The notes: generated by a model from the letters alone, not told the origin. Counted from the stretch's first letter, positions 15,208-24,465 are shown. The stretch is DNA of 40,293 nt from Atopobiaceae bacterium (GCA_017510785.1 JAFWMH010000063.1:1-40293), one strand, 5' to 3'. Translations and numbers: made by a program.

Positions 15208-15439
15208 CGTCGACTCCTGTTCGCTTTTGTCTGCGAGAGCATAATGCAAGAGCATAACAGAGAAAAGCGTGCTGTGCTCTCCACCCGTATGCCCCGCCCG
15301 TATGCTGGCATGTATCTGGTGAATATGCTCCCCAAGTTGGTTCGTAACCGCGGATGCATGTCGGTTTAGTGGCCAGTGTGTCAACGCCCAGCGGAGTCGC
15401 AATCTCCGCCACAGGCGGGTCTTCGTCGCCGCGACCGAG

Positions 15440-15770
15440 CCGAGGGAAACCCTGACGAAAATGCGACCTGTGCAAATGGGCCTGTGGAGACGGAACCGTG
15501 GGCATAACGGACCAAACGGCACCCAACGCGGAATGGGTGCCAGAGGGACCCGAATAGCATGCAAGCCCGCCCTATCCGGCACCCATCGGCACCCAACGTT
15601 CGCAATGGGTGCCACGGGGACCCAAATAGCCGGCCCGCCGCCTCTATCCGGCACCCATCGGCACCCGACGTTCGCAATGGGTGCCAGACGCGCCATTTGG
15701 CAGCCGGAGACGCGGCAAAAGTGGTGCAAACGGCACCCATTGCGCCGTGCCGTGCCACCTGCCGAAACCT
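15440..15770. repeat. dispersed GGCACCCAT/AATGGGTGCC repeats upstream of idi
   Basis: Three AATGGGTGCC motifs (about 15531, 15604, 15678) alternate with GGCACCCATCGGCACCC blocks. Two of these form near-identical units of about 78 bp (GCACCCATCGGCACCC…TTCGCAATGGGTGCCA). The family matches that at 230-440. A short AACCCTGACG-AAATGCGAC segment near 15450 recurs near 27890. The 15208-15440 part holds the idi upstream region and shows nothing else. Confidence 0.6.
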
Positions 15771-15876
15771 GACACGCCCTTGGCATGCCCTTGGCGAGCC
15801 GTTGGCGTGCCTATGCCGTGTTCATGGCGAGCCCTATCCTAGTTTTCGACACGCCTGCAGTCCGTGACATAAAAAT

Positions 15877-16058
15877 TAGTGGGCACGAAGTTTCGACCAT
15901 TTTGCAAAAGACCAGTTGGCGGCTACATCGTCATAAGTGTTGCAACATTACAATCCCACTGTGTATTTTAGCCAGTGGGCACGTAATGTTTCGACATTTA
16001 TGCTCGCGACTACGTGAGCTGGGGTTTTGTACGGGCGTTCAAAATTACGTGCCCACTA
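15877..16058. repeat. element X copy 1 (182-bp palindromic element)
   Basis: Begins TAGTGGGCACG and ends CGTGCCCACTA, with an internal CAGTGGGCACG near the middle, so it can fold into two consecutive hairpins. It is collinear and exactly equal in length to 31779-31960. TA at both outer ends would fit TA-target insertion as in IS630/Tc1-mariner-type elements. Non-coding. Confidence 0.8.
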
Positions 16059-16282
16059 ACGTTTATGTGACAAGATTATATTTCCTTGCGGAGGTCCGTC
16101 GTCAAGCGCCGTCTCTCCGCGCGGCCTCCAGTTGTGCCATACAAGGTGCGTCCTTGCCTGCCTCGTCACCGGATCGTCCCTTTCAAAACCTCAGATCATT
16201 GTTATGCAAATTGGCTTCAGCTGAGTTAGTATTATCTAAATAACTGTAAAGTGTTAGCCTGCAAACTGACGGGAGGCATTCG

Positions 16283-19200
16283 ATGAAAACACTCACGGTA
16301 TTAAGAACAGCCTTGGTCGGGATACTATGTGTGACGCTGGTAGCATCCTTTGCGCCTGTGCCCGCGCTTGCGGAGATGGTCGAGGAGCCTGTGCCGCAGG
16401 CAGAGACGGAGACATCCACCGCCGTGACTAATGCGAACGCGTCCGATGAGTATGTCCAGCAAACGGCGCCGTCTCCGGATGAACTTGGCTCGGCGACAAG
16501 CCAAGAGCCCTCGGCGCAGCAAAACGAGGAAGTGCTGCCATTGGCGGAGGATGATGCGCAGCTCGACTCGGAACTCGCAGATGCCGTGGCGAAGGTGGCT
16601 GACGAGGTGCGCGGTGTAACAACAACGGCTATTGGAACGGCGTCCCAAAACAACAACGAAGATGCAAGCGGGACCGAGCCTTCCTTCTTCAACCGGCTTG
16701 CGGTATCGACGCTTTACGCTCGCTTTGCCTACGTTGACCTTGGTGATGCAGCTGGAAGGAGTTTGCGTGAGAGGACGTTGGCGGCGCTCAACTTGGAAAC
16801 GAGCGACCGGAAAGGCGTGACGTATGCATTCGCCTTGGTGGCGCGTGAGCTGGGCGTTGAGTGCGACCTGGCACGTGCGGAGAATGTTGAGCCGGGGAAC
16901 GGCGCGCTGGAAAACGGTGCGTCGGGGAATGGAGCTCAGGGAAGCGTTGAGCCGGGGAACGGCGCGCTGGAAAACGGTGCGTCAGAAAATGTTGAGCCGC
17001 AAAACGATGCGACGCAGGATGGCGTTTCGGAGGACGGCGCGTTGGTTTGGAACGTCGTCCGGATAGACGATACGTGGCTGCATGTGGACGCGGCTTCTGA
17101 GTCGGCCGATCGTACGCACGCGTGGGAGGAAGAAGACAAAAGCTTGCCCGCAAGCGAAGCCATCGAATCAGCCGAGAGGGTTTGGACAAAAGCTACGTGG
17201 TTGCTGCTCGACGACGAGCAGCTTGCGTCTCTGGATGCGCGACGTGCACGCTGGACTCGTGACGACAATATCGATTTGGGCACCCAGACCGCCGCAGACG
17301 GCGTGGGTGCGGACGAGGGCGCGAATGGCGACAGCGGTTCGAACTCCGCAGACCAAGGTGCAGCCACAAACGAAGATGGTACCGACGTGGGCAGAACCAC
17401 TGTCGATGCGACCGCGAATGACGTTACCGTCGCAGCTGCAAGCGGAGCCGATGTAATCGAACCTGACGCCGCCAACGATGTCGCGACCGGCGCAAGCGAA
17501 GACGCGGCCGATGCGAACAAGGCTGGAACGGACGGGGAGGGCGCCGCCGATGCGAACGCCCCCAACGCTCCCGAGCCCGATGCAACCACACCCGATCGCG
17601 ACGCTACCGACGCGCCCGAGGCATCGGAAACCGCTACCGAACCCACCGAAGCGCCCGAGGCCGCCAAGGCCAAGGCCGAAGCCGCGGCTGCCGCCGACGC
17701 GGCGAAGGAGCAAAGCCGCTCCAAGCAAACGACGCCATCGGCGAACGGCGCGCGGTCCGGCTCGAACTCCACGGCGAAGCCCTCGCAGTCCTCGCCGCGG
17801 TCGGCCACGAACCCCACGACGGACACCTCGACCTCCTCGGGCAAGTCCGCTGCGAACTCCGTGGTCGGCCTCTCGGCGCAAGCGAGCGCAACCACGCCCG
17901 AATCGTACAGCTACACCGTGCAGCCGCTCCTTGCGCCGTTCAACGAGATGATTTACGTCAAAACGTCCAATCCCGACCCAACGAGCTTCCAGTTTATAGA
18001 CCTCACCACCAAGTACGACACGTCAGATAGCCCCGCCGTGTTTACGCAGACGGATCATACCTTCCTCGATGTCGTGTACGAGAAGGCCTCCACGCGGCGC
18101 GTGAAAGGCGGTTATCTGTTTTACAGCTCGTATGTGAACTCGGACGGCGGCAAACTCACGCTTCAGGTGAAGGACGCCAACGGCCGCTTCGTTAACACCA
18201 AAAAGACGGTGACGTGTCCGGCGATGAAGAGCTACATCGATTATCTTATCGATACCTATGCCTCGGGAACCTCGGGGTTCTTCAACAAGATGGATGCCGT
18301 GCAGAATGGTCTGGACGCAATCGCAGCGTATCCCATGGGCGTTTTCGACGAGAGCAAGCCGAGCCAGGACTTTCCGTATCCCTTCCTCGCCGCTTCGCCA
18401 TATCGGGAACTCGACCTTAACGATCACCTGGAGATGTACGAGTACAGTGAGGAAGGCATGCTGCTCACGTGGGCGTATCCCTATGTGCTCGACTCGCTCG
18501 GTTTTCCCAGCGTAATGGGGTCGGTGGCGAAGAAGCTCGATTCAAGTGCCTCAGTTAAGTGGAACTCGAATTTGCATTGGCTGGTGGATGTGACGTACAA
18601 CGGCGAGACGCGTTCGTATGGAGGTGCCGGTTCGCATGGCGGCTCCGACGACCGCGCCTGTTTTTCCAGTCGCATCGAAAAACTTTACAAGTTTGACGGG
18701 AGCGCCAACGATTATTACGGCGCGAGCCTCAATAAAATGTACAACAAGCGCATGGAGATGGGACGCCAGGCGAGCGAGGACTCCAAAGAGTATGCCGAGC
18801 AAATCTCGGGGAGCAGAATCGCCGCGACCGTGCGTCCCGGTGCATGGCTTAGGGTCGAGCGCGAGGGCTGGGGATACGCCCGTGAGTATGCGTACGCCCT
18901 GGCAGATGCCGATTATGGCTACGTGTCGTATGCGAGTGATTGCTGGGTGGACGGGCGTTACGTGAGCGCGTGGGAAACCTACGTTCCCAATGCGACGTTT
19001 GGCGAACATCCCACAGCCGACATCGTGGTGCGCAACATGACGTACACCGACCACGACGGGACTCAGCACACGAAGGACGTGCGGTTCGCATACGATGACA
19101 CGAGCAATACCTGGATAGCGGATGGCTACTACGCTGCCTCGTGGGAGTTGAGTTACTACGGCTGGCTGCTTCCCGATGAGTTTGTCCTTACCGCGGATGA

Positions 19201-20692
19201 GGTTCGCGCGATGGGAGTAGACAAAAACACAGGGACGCTGCCACACGAAGGTTTTATCTACGACGGAAAAGACGTGCCCGGCACGCCCTTTACGACGGTG
19301 CATGTTTCGGGCGTTACGCTGCCCAAAACGGCGACCGTGTGCGTGAACGGCTACATCGAGCTTTCGCCCACGGTGCTTCCCGCGAGCGCGGCGTGCAACC
19401 GCGTGACGTGGTCGTCGTCGAACGAAGCTGTGGCAACCGTCGATGAGTACGGCAACGTGCGCGGCGTGAAGGTTGGTACGGCGACCATTACCGCAAAGAC
19501 GGTTGAGGGCGGATACACCGCGAGCTGCAAGGTAACGGTTACGAAGCCCACGACGGGCATCACGATTTCGGCAAGCTCCCTCGAGCTCAAGGTGGGACAA
19601 ACTAAGCAGCTTACGGCGACTGTCACTCCGAAGGACGCATGCCAAACCGTAACCTGGAGCACATACTATAGTGGTTTGAGCGTGGATTCGACGGGCAAGG
19701 TAAAGGGCTTGAGCGTTGGTGCCTATGGTTGGGTGACGGCCTCGACGAGCGACGGGCGCACGGCAAACTGCTACGTGTACGTTACGGGCACCTCAATCGC
19801 GAAGGCAAAGGTGACGGCGCCCGCGCAAAAGTACACAGGAAGCGCTCTTAAGCCGGCACCTACGGTCGTGCTCGGAAAGACGACGCTCAAACGCGGCACC
19901 GACTACACCGTATCGTACAAAAACAACGTGAAGGCTGGAACAGCCACGATTACGATTACGGGCAAGGGCAAGTACGAGGGAACCGCGACGGGCACGTTTA
20001 GGATTGTGGGCACAAGCGTCGCGAAGGCGAAGATTGCCGCCGTTACGAATCAGGCGTACACGGGCAAGGCCGTGAAGCCGAAGCCAAAGGTGACGCTTGG
20101 CGGCAAAACGCTCAAGGCGGGAACCGACTTCGACTACGCGTATCGCAACAACACGAAGGCCGGAACGGCGACGGTCGTGGTGAAGGGCAAGGGCGCCTAC
20201 GAGGGAACGGCGCAGCGTACCTTTAAGATCGTGGCTCCCTCCGTTTCGTATCGCACCCACATTCAGGGCATCGGCAATCAGGAATGGAAGAAGAACGGAC
20301 AAGTCTCGGGAACGTCGGGCGAGTCGAGGAGGCTTGAGGGCATTTGGATAAAACTTGGCTCGAAGCCCGTTACAGGGTCCATTCAGTACCGCACCCATAT
20401 TCAGGGCATCGGCTGGCAGGGCTGGCGCAACGAAGGGAAGATGAGCGGCACGAGCGGACAGTCCAAGCGGCTCGAGGCAATTCGCATTCGTCTGACGGGC
20501 AACATGGCGAAGAAGTACGACGTGTACTATCGCGTGCATGCCCAGCGGCTCGGCTGGATGGGCTGGGCTAAAAACGGCGCGGATGCTGGAACTGCGGGCT
20601 ATAGCTATAGGCTCGAGGCGATTCAAATCAAGCTCGTTCCCAAGGGTGCTGCAGCGCCCGGAAAGACTACTGGCGCGTTCGTACAGCGGTAG
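16283..20692 (+). CDS. large secreted surface protein: transglutaminase-like, BIG2, MBG-like and ChW repeats
   Basis: 1469 residues with a signal peptide (1-31, cleavage after ALA). Residues about 135-330 resemble a transglutaminase domain, but the Cys is Thr (KGVTYAFALVA) and the His of HAWN is Val (LVWNVV). It is interrupted by a 20-residue tandem repeat (EPGNGALENGAS). An Ala/Asp/Thr/Pro-rich stalk (about 340-540) follows. A second region (about 545-1000) has a similar degenerate layout (EEGMLLTWAYPYVLDSLGF…LHWLVDV). Then come two Ig-like BIG2 domains (about 1005-1170), two MBG-like repeats with YTGKAVKPKPKVTLGGKTLK (about 1170-1325) and three ChW repeats (about 1326-1465) with GIG/GWxxWxxxGxxxGTxGxxxRLEAIxIxL. 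GGGAGG precedes ATG 16283. Probably a cell-surface adhesion or wall-associated protein; catalysis looks lost. Confidence 0.9.
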   Translation: MKTLTVLRTALVGILCVTLVASFAPVPALAEMVEEPVPQAETETSTAVTNANASDEYVQQTAPSPDELGSATSQEPSAQQNEEVLPLAEDDAQLDSELADAVAKVADEVRGVTTTAIGTASQNNNEDASGTEPSFFNRLAVSTLYARFAYVDLGDAAGRSLRERTLAALNLETSDRKGVTYAFALVARELGVECDLARAENVEPGNGALENGASGNGAQGSVEPGNGALENGASENVEPQNDATQDGVSEDGALVWNVVRIDDTWLHVDAASESADRTHAWEEEDKSLPASEAIESAERVWTKATWLLLDDEQLASLDARRARWTRDDNIDLGTQTAADGVGADEGANGDSGSNSADQGAATNEDGTDVGRTTVDATANDVTVAAASGADVIEPDAANDVATGASEDAADANKAGTDGEGAADANAPNAPEPDATTPDRDATDAPEASETATEPTEAPEAAKAKAEAAAAADAAKEQSRSKQTTPSANGARSGSNSTAKPSQSSPRSATNPTTDTSTSSGKSAANSVVGLSAQASATTPESYSYTVQPLLAPFNEMIYVKTSNPDPTSFQFIDLTTKYDTSDSPAVFTQTDHTFLDVVYEKASTRRVKGGYLFYSSYVNSDGGKLTLQVKDANGRFVNTKKTVTCPAMKSYIDYLIDTYASGTSGFFNKMDAVQNGLDAIAAYPMGVFDESKPSQDFPYPFLAASPYRELDLNDHLEMYEYSEEGMLLTWAYPYVLDSLGFPSVMGSVAKKLDSSASVKWNSNLHWLVDVTYNGETRSYGGAGSHGGSDDRACFSSRIEKLYKFDGSANDYYGASLNKMYNKRMEMGRQASEDSKEYAEQISGSRIAATVRPGAWLRVEREGWGYAREYAYALADADYGYVSYASDCWVDGRYVSAWETYVPNATFGEHPTADIVVRNMTYTDHDGTQHTKDVRFAYDDTSNTWIADGYYAASWELSYYGWLLPDEFVLTADEVRAMGVDKNTGTLPHEGFIYDGKDVPGTPFTTVHVSGVTLPKTATVCVNGYIELSPTVLPASAACNRVTWSSSNEAVATVDEYGNVRGVKVGTATITAKTVEGGYTASCKVTVTKPTTGITISASSLELKVGQTKQLTATVTPKDACQTVTWSTYYSGLSVDSTGKVKGLSVGAYGWVTASTSDGRTANCYVYVTGTSIAKAKVTAPAQKYTGSALKPAPTVVLGKTTLKRGTDYTVSYKNNVKAGTATITITGKGKYEGTATGTFRIVGTSVAKAKIAAVTNQAYTGKAVKPKPKVTLGGKTLKAGTDFDYAYRNNTKAGTATVVVKGKGAYEGTAQRTFKIVAPSVSYRTHIQGIGNQEWKKNGQVSGTSGESRRLEGIWIKLGSKPVTGSIQYRTHIQGIGWQGWRNEGKMSGTSGQSKRLEAIRIRLTGNMAKKYDVYYRVHAQRLGWMGWAKNGADAGTAGYSYRLEAIQIKLVPKGAAAPGKTTGAFVQR
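16886..17005 (+). repeat. 60-bp in-frame tandem duplication in the surface protein gene
   Basis: 16886-16945 and 16946-17005 are two copies starting GTTGAGCCGGGGAACGGCGC, nearly identical for the first 38 bases. They code a 20-residue Gly/Asn/Glu-rich repeat inserted in the first transglutaminase-like domain. Confidence 0.85.
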
Positions 20693-20847
20693 GGCGCTTC
20701 GCTGGGGCGTGGCGCTAGGGCGGTACGCGTCGGCCGGCGGGCCGAACTAACCCGCCGCCGGTTCTGGTGCCACGTGCGCGGCGCGTTGCGTGTGCGCGGT
20801 GCTCGAGGTCTTTCGAGGGGCGGGCAGGCAACGTCGCCCGGTTCGAA

Positions 20848-20880
20848 GCGGGTCGCTGGGAAACGGTCCCGGCGACCCGC
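20848..20880 (+). terminator. 14-bp hairpin after the surface protein gene
   Basis: GCGGGTCGCTGGGA pairs with TCCCGGCGACCCGC (one U-G) around AACGG. It lies between the surface protein stop (20692) and the feo promoter. There is no T run. The rest of 20693-20930 is GC-rich with further short inverted repeats and no gene. Confidence 0.5.
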
Positions 20881-20969
20881 CGCTAGTTCTGGCGGCCCGC
20901 CGCTATTGTCCAATGCCTATTTAGTAATCCATGGTTGACTTTTAAGTACGCCTGCGTTAACTTATGTGT

Positions 20970-20985
20970 GTTAGCCCAAGGTAAC
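20970..20985 (+). promoter_or_regulatory. probable iron-repressor (DtxR/IdeR-type) operator before feoA
   Basis: GTTAGCCCAAGGTAAC is an imperfect palindrome (GTTAGCC/GGTAAC) 16 bases before the feoA ATG. It resembles the TTAGGTTAGCCTAACCTAA consensus of DtxR/IdeR repressors. A TTGACT at 20935-20940 could be the -35 element. The placement between promoter and start codon suits iron repression; binding is inferred. Confidence 0.45.
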
Positions 20986-21001
20986 TACGAGAGGCGGACA
21001 C

Positions 21002-21211
21002 ATGCCACTAACGCTCCTGCAAGCCGGACAAAGCAGCATCATTACCCGCATCGGCGGCAACCCCCAAACGCGACAGTTCCTCGAAGGGCTGGGCTTTGTG
21101 GTGGGAACGCGCGTCACGGTAATTAGCACACAGGGCGGCAACGTTATCGTCGCTGTAAAAGAAGCGCGCGTTGCGGTGAGCAAGCAGATGGCGAGCAAGG
21201 TCTTCGTGTAG
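21002..21211 (+). CDS. feoA: FeoA-like ferrous iron transport accessory protein (first copy)
   Basis: 69 residues, an SH3-like FeoA domain. It runs TLLQAGQSSIITRIGGN, LEGLGFVVGTRVTVISTQGG, and NVIVAVKEARVAVSKQMASK, the standard FeoA pattern in which a conserved Gly-hh-G turn precedes the 'G..v.v' strand. It is thought to bind and modulate FeoB at the cytoplasmic face. ATG 21002 follows GAGAGGCGG. It is the first gene of an apparent operon feoA-feoA-feoB, 18 bases before the second FeoA gene, and its operator-like palindrome suggests iron control. Confidence 0.9.
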   Translation: MPLTLLQAGQSSIITRIGGNPQTRQFLEGLGFVVGTRVTVISTQGGNVIVAVKEARVAVSKQMASKVFV

Positions 21212-21229
21212 ACAAGGAAGGATACACAC

Positions 21230-21466
21230 ATGACGCTTAAAGAGGTACAAATCGGTCAGACCGCCAAGGTCGTTAAGCTTACGGGGACGGGACCCGTAAA
21301 GCGACGCATCATGGACATGGGCATCACTAAGGGTCAGCTCGTCCACGTGCGCAAGGTCGCGCCGCTTGGCGACCCCATTGAGGTGACGGTGCGCAACTAC
21401 GAGCTTTCGCTGCGCAAGGCCGACTGCGAAATGATCCAGGTCGAGCTCGTCGGCAGGGAGGCGTAA
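21230..21466 (+). CDS. feoA: FeoA ferrous iron transport accessory protein (second copy)
   Basis: 78 residues. KEVQIGQTAKVVKLTGTGPV, KRRIMDMGITKGQLVHVRKV and LGDPIEVTVRNYELSLRKAD give the complete FeoA domain, closer to the consensus (R-R--DMG-T-G) than the first copy. GGAAGG lies 8-9 bases before the ATG. It ends 2 bases before feoB, so it is co-translated with it. Two tandem FeoA proteins with one FeoB are common in anaerobic Firmicutes and Actinobacteria; the copies probably form a heteromer or have distinct roles. Confidence 0.95.
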   Translation: MTLKEVQIGQTAKVVKLTGTGPVKRRIMDMGITKGQLVHVRKVAPLGDPIEVTVRNYELSLRKADCEMIQVELVGREA

Positions 21467-21468
21467 CG

Positions 21469-23730
21469 ATGGCAAACATCACCATTGCCCTCGCGGGCAA
21501 CCCCAACTGCGGAAAGACGACGCTCTTCAACGCCCTCACCGGCTCGAACCAGTACGTTGGCAACTGGCCGGGCGTCACGGTGGAGGAGAAGCACGGCAAG
21601 CTCAAGGGACATTCGGACGTGACGATTGCCGACCTTCCGGGCATCTACTCGCTTTCGCCCTACACGCTGGAGGAAGTCGTCGCGCGCGACTACCTTACCG
21701 ACCAGCGCCCCGATGCCATTTTGAACATCGTTGACGGAACCAACCTGGAGCGCAACCTCTACCTCACCACGCAGCTCGTGGAGCTGGGCATTCCCACGAT
21801 TGTGGCTGTCAATATGATGGACGTCGTAGAGAAAAACGGCGATGTCATCGACTTGGCGGCACTTGCCAAGGCGCTCGACTGCAAGGTCGTGGCGATTTCG
21901 GCGCTTCGAGGCACAGGCATAAAGGAGGCTGCCGAGGAGGCCGTGGCGCTGGCGCGATCGGGCGTCAAGCCCATTCCGCAACACCGCTTCGAAGGCTGCG
22001 TGGAGCATGCCTTCGCACACATCGAGGAAGTAACCGTCCACGACCTGCCGGAGGAGCAGCAGCGTTGGTACGCCATCAAGCTCTTCGAGCGCGACGAGAA
22101 GGTTCAGGCGAAGCTCGGGCTTTCCGAGGCGACGATTGCGCACATCGAAGGCGACATCGTTGCGTGCGAGACGGAGCTGGACGACGACGCGGAATCTATT
22201 ATCACTTCGCAGCGCTACGACTACATCACCTCGATTATTGGCGGCTGCATTCGTCGCGCAAACGCCGGCCAACTTACCACGTCCGACAAAATCGATCGCA
22301 TAGTAACCAACCGCATTGCGGCTCTACCCATCTTTGCGGCCGTCATGTTTTGCGTGTATTGGATTGCCATGGGTCCGCTCGGCACCTTCCTTACCGACTG
22401 GACCAACGACGTGCTGGGCGGAGAATGGCTTACCGAAGGCTCGCGCGCTATCTTTGAGAGCTGGGGGCTTTCGGACTGGCTTGTTGGCCTGCTCGCGGAC
22501 GGCATCTTCGCGGGCGTGGGCGCGGTTCTTGGCTTCGTGCCGCAGCTGCTCGTGCTGTTCTTGCTCCTTGCCATCCTTGAGGATTGCGGATACATGGCGC
22601 GCATTGCCTTCATTATGGACCGCATCTTCCGTCGCTTCGGCCTTTCGGGCAAGTCGTTTATTCCCATGCTCGTGGGTACGGGCTGCGGCGTTCCCGGCGT
22701 TATGGCGTCGCGCACCATCGAGAATGAGCGCGACCGTCGCATGACCATCACCACGACGTGCTTCATTCCGTGCGGCGCAAAGATGCCCATCATCGGTCTC
22801 ATTGGCGGTGCGCTCTTCGGCGGTGCTGCGTGGGTTTCCACGAGCGCGTACTTCATCGGCGTGGCGGCAATTATCATTTCGGGCATCATGCTCAAAAAGA
22901 CGAAGATGTTCGCGGGCGATCCTGCGCCATTCGTTATGGAACTCCCTGCCTACCACATGCCTACGGTTGGCAACGTATTCCGCAGCATGTGGGAGCGCGG
23001 CTGGTCGTTCATTAAGAAGGCCGGCACCGTAATTCTGCTTTCGTCCATCGTGATTTGGGCTCTCTCGAGCTTCGGTACGGTTAACGGTACGTTTGGCATG
23101 GTAAACGACCTCTACGAGGACGAATCGCTTGTTACCGAAGACTACATTGAGTCCGTCGCGGCACGCACGGGCGTGGCCCCCGACGAGGTTAACCCCATGG
23201 ACGATTCCATTCTCGCCGGCATTGGCAACACCTTTGCGCCCGTATTTGCCCCGCTGGGCTTTGGCAGTTGGAAGCCGGCCGTCGCGACGGTAACGGGCTT
23301 GGTGGCCAAGGAAGAGGTCGTAAGCACATTCGGCGTCTTGTACAACTACGATACCGAGTCCGAGGACTGGGACGACGAGGGCTCGCCAATTTGGCCCAAC
23401 GTCGCTGCCGACTTCGAGTCGTTCTCGGCCGGGCACGGACAACTCGCTGCCTTTGCGTTCATGATCTTTAACCTGCTGTGCGCGCCGTGCTTCGCGGCCA
23501 TGGGCGCCATCAAGCGCGAGATGAACAACGGCAAGTGGGCTGCGTTCGCCATTGGCTACATGTGCCTGTTTGCCTACGGCGCCGGTCTTGTGGTGTACCA
23601 AATCGGTCTCGCGGTGGCGGGTGCCGCCAATCCTGTGGGCCTGATTGCCGCGATTGGCATCCTGGCGTTCGTGTGCTTCATGCTCTTCGTGAAGCGGTAT
23701 ACGGAGGCCGAGCGCTTGCTCGTGGCGTAA
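21469..23730 (+). CDS. feoB: ferrous iron transporter FeoB
   Basis: 753 residues, the usual length. The N-terminal G domain has G1 GNPNCGKT (10-17), G3 DLPG (55-58) and G4 NMMD (115-118). A GDI-like helical spacer (about 160-265) leads into the membrane part (about 280-750) with two gate regions: GFVPQLLVLFLLLAILEDCG…FRRFGLSGKSFIPMLVGTGC and the later LGFGSWKPAVATVTGLVAKE. It imports Fe(II) in a GTP-dependent way across the cytoplasmic membrane. The start is 2 bases after feoA, with AGGGAGG upstream. Nothing appears broken. Fe(II) uptake fits an anaerobe. Confidence 0.98.
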   Translation: MANITIALAGNPNCGKTTLFNALTGSNQYVGNWPGVTVEEKHGKLKGHSDVTIADLPGIYSLSPYTLEEVVARDYLTDQRPDAILNIVDGTNLERNLYLTTQLVELGIPTIVAVNMMDVVEKNGDVIDLAALAKALDCKVVAISALRGTGIKEAAEEAVALARSGVKPIPQHRFEGCVEHAFAHIEEVTVHDLPEEQQRWYAIKLFERDEKVQAKLGLSEATIAHIEGDIVACETELDDDAESIITSQRYDYITSIIGGCIRRANAGQLTTSDKIDRIVTNRIAALPIFAAVMFCVYWIAMGPLGTFLTDWTNDVLGGEWLTEGSRAIFESWGLSDWLVGLLADGIFAGVGAVLGFVPQLLVLFLLLAILEDCGYMARIAFIMDRIFRRFGLSGKSFIPMLVGTGCGVPGVMASRTIENERDRRMTITTTCFIPCGAKMPIIGLIGGALFGGAAWVSTSAYFIGVAAIIISGIMLKKTKMFAGDPAPFVMELPAYHMPTVGNVFRSMWERGWSFIKKAGTVILLSSIVIWALSSFGTVNGTFGMVNDLYEDESLVTEDYIESVAARTGVAPDEVNPMDDSILAGIGNTFAPVFAPLGFGSWKPAVATVTGLVAKEEVVSTFGVLYNYDTESEDWDDEGSPIWPNVAADFESFSAGHGQLAAFAFMIFNLLCAPCFAAMGAIKREMNNGKWAAFAIGYMCLFAYGAGLVVYQIGLAVAGAANPVGLIAAIGILAFVCFMLFVKRYTEAERLLVA

Positions 23731-23749
23731 GTCGAACGTCGTTCGTTGG

Positions 23750-23789
23750 GAAACGGGTTGCCGAGGAGTGGTCCCCGGCGGCCCGTTTC
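23750..23789 (+). terminator. hairpin after feoB
   Basis: GAAACGGG (23750-23757) pairs with CCCGTTTC (23782-23789), extended inward by two U-G pairs and GCCG/CGGC. It is followed by TTGTG. It may attenuate but not fully block transcription into the two small genes downstream. Confidence 0.5.
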
Positions 23790-23884
23790 TTGTGACAATG
23801 CGAACGTTGGGAACGGCACGCGGTTGGCGTTTAGTTGGTACTGGTTGTCCATAATGGTTTAGCAGCGACGTTAGGAGGTGCACA

Positions 23885-24097
23885 ATGGCAGATGCGGTGG
23901 TTATAGCGGCGCTCGTTGTCGTGGTGGCGTTTATCGTACGCGGCATGTTGCGCGGAACCATCAAGGGATGCGACGGGGTATGCGGAGGCGACTGCGCAGG
24001 GTGTGGGCACGCATGTGCTTCTCCACGCTTGCGTTTGTCTAATGAGCAGGTTGAGGAGTTGGAGCAGCTTCGAAAACAATACGAGGTGAGGAAATGA
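23885..24097 (+). CDS. FeoB-associated Cys-rich membrane peptide
   Basis: 70 residues. An N-terminal membrane helix (DAVVIAALVVVVAFIVRGML, about 3-22) is followed by a cysteine cluster (KGCDGVCGGDCAGCGHAC, five Cys in 29-44) and a charged tail. This is the pattern of the FeoB-associated Cys-rich membrane protein family (FeoB-assoc/DUF…), which is found just downstream of feoB and may bind iron or act like FeoC. TTAGGAGG precedes the ATG. Its stop overlaps the next gene's start by 4 bases. Confidence 0.85.
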   Translation: MADAVVIAALVVVVAFIVRGMLRGTIKGCDGVCGGDCAGCGHACASPRLRLSNEQVEELEQLRKQYEVRK

Positions 24098-24348
24098 TAA
24101 AAACGACGTTGGGCATCGACGGGATGATGTGCTCGATGTGCGAGGCGCACGTGAACGATGCCATCCGCAGTAACTTTGACGTGAAGAGTGCGAAAAGCAA
24201 TCGGCGGAAGAAGCAGTGTGTGGTTATCTCCGAGGACGAGCTCGACCGCGAGCGTTTGTTTGCGACGATCGAGGCGACGGGATACGTGCTTTCCTCGGTG
24301 GAGTCCGAGCCTTGCAGTGGCAGAAGGCTCGGTATTCTTCCCTGGTGA
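24094..24348 (+). CDS. small HMA-domain metal-binding protein
   Basis: 84 residues. It has a heavy-metal-associated fold with GIDGMMCSMCEAHVNDAI (residues 8-25). The MCSMC motif (Cys13, Cys16) takes the place of the usual MxCxxC loop, and the later RLFATIEATGYVLSSVE fits the C-terminal helix and strand. It overlaps the Cys-rich peptide by ATGA, so it is translated with the feo cluster. HMA proteins normally carry Cu(I) or similar soft metals. In this position the protein could be a metal chaperone or sensor for FeoB; that link is inference. Basic residues (KSNRRKKQ, about 35-41) are unusual for the fold. Confidence 0.85.
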   Translation: MIKTTLGIDGMMCSMCEAHVNDAIRSNFDVKSAKSNRRKKQCVVISEDELDRERLFATIEATGYVLSSVESEPCSGRRLGILPW

Positions 24349-24422
24349 GTGCGGCTGCCGGCGGGACGACTGCCGATGGGCGAGTTGCGCACGATGGACG
24401 GACCAGCGCAGACTTCCTGCAG

Positions 24423-24449
24423 CGCTCGCCGACCTGCCGGAGGCGAGCG
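24423..24449. terminator. 8-bp hairpin between feo cluster and EAL gene
   Basis: CGCTCGCC (24423-24430) pairs with GGCGAGCG (24442-24449), followed on the plus strand by TTCCTTT. It sits between the converging ends of the HMA gene (24348) and the EAL gene (24466) and could serve the plus-strand operon. Confidence 0.45.
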
Positions 24450-24465
24450 TTCCTTTGGTGCGAAC

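Noticed and set aside
15877..16243. Short gene of about 150 codons over element X copy 1
   Set aside because: It runs through the palindromic element and has no ribosome binding site. The second copy of the element does not keep the frame.
22324..24150. 600-codon open frame antisense to feoB
   Set aside because: It is a mirror of high-GC coding sequence, with His/Arg/Ala-rich translation and no ribosome binding site. FeoB on the other strand is complete.
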